From: Gammaproteobacteria bacterium
GTDB lineage: Bacteria > Pseudomonadota > Gammaproteobacteria > Pseudomonadales > Azotimanducaceae
Length of the DNA stretch: 64,000 bases
Direction of reading: 5' to 3'
NCBI GenBank assembly: GCA_009841615.1
Contig: VXLL01000025.1
Coordinates: 62,001 to 126,000 of the forward strand
Below are positions 62,580-64,000 of this stretch, piece by piece. Below the pieces are notes generated by a model. The model ran no database searches, had not been told where the DNA came from, and worked only from the letters and a program-made list of their open reading frames with translations. Every line of letters begins with the position of its first letter. Positions within the stretch are counted from its first letter, which is position 1. The position numbers were made by a program, and so were the translations under genes.

Positions 62580-64000
62580 TTAAAGCCCAAGAATGTTTCT
62601 TTCTGTTTCCGTCAGAAACGATTCAATGTGTTCGACCTGTTCGTCGGTGAAGGGGTTATAAGAATTGGCTATTCTCTGCAGGAGTTTTAAAGCTGCTCTT
62701 GCTTGAGCTTCTGGTGTTGGAAGCTTGTCAAGTTGTTCATAAACCACTTGCGGGCGTAATCTCATTGCGAATTCACCGTAAAACTCAACATGTTGGTCTT
62801 CTGGTATCTCTTCCGTAAACTCGATGACCGAATCAATACTGTTATTTTGATCGAACAACGCTTGTCCGATTCCCGCATATGCAGTGATTCGCCCCGTTCC
62901 GTCCCTTATTTGTGATAGCAATTCCTTGGCTTTCTTGATATCCTCTCGGGCAATCGCACCGACGATACTCCCTTCCCAACCAGAACCGGAGTCGTCAGTG
63001 GGATGCTCTAGAGCAAGTTTGAACAAGGATGGACCCGTCTCGGCGGTTACACGGTATAAGAGGTATTGGAGTAGGCTAGCGCGAGAATATCCTGAGGGAA
63101 GTTCCAAACCCGGGTTGTCTAAGAACCAAGTGAATGCTTCTTCTATGTTTCTGTAAGCCCAGTTTTGGAACATGTTAACCATGACGCTCCATCTCGTATT
63201 CAGGTCTGCGATCTCACCTAGATACTCGGGGGCTTTTTCGGGTTCACCCGCAGTCATCGACCATATTCCCTCAACAAGTATCTCCTCTCTATACTCGGCT
63301 GGGAACGTGTCCAACTGGCGCAGCACATCCCCGGGATTTCTGTCGATCCAATTCGAAATCACTGTGTTTACCAAGTGTTCTCCTAAAGGATAGAACTGGA
63401 TGTCGGACACAGCCTTCAGTGCTGAATGTGGGTCCAAGTATGACCATCGGTTCGCCAATTCGAAGACCACCGGTCGACCCGTTTCCCGAAACAGTTGTAC
63501 CGCATGTTCGAAGACGACCCCTATGTCTTCTTTGTCCAGTCGACTCAACAATGTATCCCTGATTAAGGTAGTTCTGATTTGACGATCTTGGATGGAGTTA
63601 GCTAGTTCTGCAAACTCAGTGTAGCCGTCGGACTCAATGACTGCTATCGCGATCTGGTGAAGTCTGTTACTCTCATCTTCCCCGATGTTTTCGGCGCTCA
63701 GCACTTCCTCCCATGCTGCTGACAGGTTATCAAGGGGCTTGTCTCTCTCAATCGAGACCAACAGGTCTCTCGCCGTAGAGGAACCGACTCTTAAACGCTC
63801 TGCTATCTGCAACTTCAACGCGTCTGGACGATCCCAGTTAGCACGAACTATTTGCTCAAAAACAGCTGTCGTTCCCTCTCTGCTAAGTGTGGGAACGTGT
63901 TGTTCAGCATAGGTCAGTGCTGAATCTAGGTCGAACAACGACCAATCTCGATAAATCAAAGAAGCTAAATGTTCATACTGAATTTTGGGAAGTGATTCGG
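62580..64000 (-). CDS. Alpha-helical repeat protein, copy C (5' end outside window)
   Basis: Close paralogue of copy A that continues past the right edge. Bases 63960-64000 extend the frame without a stop as ESLPKIQYEHLASL, matching copy A SFPRVQYDSFASQ, so the apparent start at 63959 is not the real one. Shared blocks include TYAEQHVPTLS, AFTWFLDNP, GSGWEG, SIDSVIEFTEEIPE and LPTPxAQARAAL at matching positions. It ends TETERNILGL, shorter than copy A. The missing N-terminus should hold a membrane anchor if the family pattern holds. Confidence 0.8.
   Translation of the reverse strand, partial: ESLPKIQYEHLASLIYRDWSLFDLDSALTYAEQHVPTLSREGTTAVFEQIVRANWDRPDALKLQIAERLRVGSSTARDLLVSIERDKPLDNLSAAWEEVLSAENIGEDESNRLHQIAIAVIESDGYTEFAELANSIQDRQIRTTLIRDTLLSRLDKEDIGVVFEHAVQLFRETGRPVVFELANRWSYLDPHSALKAVSDIQFYPLGEHLVNTVISNWIDRNPGDVLRQLDTFPAEYREEILVEGIWSMTAGEPEKAPEYLGEIADLNTRWSVMVNMFQNWAYRNIEEAFTWFLDNPGLELPSGYSRASLLQYLLYRVTAETGPSLFKLALEHPTDDSGSGWEGSIVGAIAREDIKKAKELLSQIRDGTGRITAYAGIGQALFDQNNSIDSVIEFTEEIPEDQHVEFYGEFAMRLRPQVVYEQLDKLPTPEAQARAALKLLQRIANSYNPFTDEQVEHIESFLTETERNILGL

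Noticed and set aside
63957-63959. Start codon of repeat-protein copy C at 63959
   Set aside because: The frame stays open to the window edge and the upstream residues align with copy A, so this TTG is internal.

Overview
The window looks like chromosomal DNA of a free-living, probably marine gammaproteobacterium with moderate G+C. The evidence is gene order typical of that class: exbB-exbD-msbA-lpxK-kdsB-murB facing rne; then rluC, maf, yceD-rpmF-plsX-fabD-fabG-acpP-fabF-mltG-tmk-holB; uvrC-pgsA-tRNA-Cys; phoBR with pstSCAB-phoU; and a TonB2-type cluster of DUF3450, two ExbB/TolQ proteins, ExbD, TonB and TPR proteins. I could not assign a genus. No phage, insertion sequence, CRISPR array or rRNA gene was seen.

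Layout. 1-10.6 kb: the tail of a membrane protein, galU, a large membrane protein with an ABC-2-like N-terminus and a degenerate M1-peptidase-like region, then the envelope genes (ExbB/ExbD, MsbA-like exporter, LpxK, KdsB, MurB). All eight complete genes here start with GTG or TTG. 10.6-13.3 kb: RNase E on the minus strand, with a hairpin over its ribosome-binding site. 13.8-23.1 kb: rRNA modification, L32 and the fatty-acid/phospholipid operon (no fabH or pabC), running on into mltG, tmk and holB. 23.1-30.4 kb: Xaa-Pro dipeptidase; a three-subunit molybdenum hydroxylase of the xanthine dehydrogenase/CoxL superfamily followed by a MoaD/ThiS-like protein; a small TonB-dependent receptor. 30.6-39.1 kb: phosphate sensing and uptake as one minus-strand operon. 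39.5-46.5 kb: energy transduction to outer-membrane receptors. 46.9-53.1 kb: riboflavin synthase, PyrF, glutaryl-CoA dehydrogenase, UvrC, PgsA, tRNA-Cys and a divergent PRPP synthetase.

53.3-64 kb is the least ordinary part. A hydantoinase/oxoprolinase pair (hyuA-hyuB) is followed by two tandem, related small membrane proteins of unknown function. Facing them are three paralogous proteins made of helical repeats; the two complete ones have N-terminal membrane anchors. A decayed piece of hyuB, with an in-frame stop, lies just beyond the 3' end of the third paralogue. This shows that a block running from hyuB into the repeat-protein genes was duplicated, and that the second copy differs by about 1.75 kb (deletion there, or insertion in the first copy). 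The third paralogue runs off the right edge of the window.

How it fits together: most of the window is envelope biogenesis and nutrient uptake. GalU, LpxK, KdsB, MsbA, MurB and MltG build the envelope; the fab/plsX genes and PgsA supply lipids; Pst/Pho imports phosphate; the TonB system can energise receptors such as the one at 28.7-30.4 kb. The accessory catabolic genes (Mo-hydroxylase, glutaryl-CoA dehydrogenase, HyuAB) suggest use of N-heterocycles or amino-acid-derived substrates, but no substrate can be read from sequence alone.
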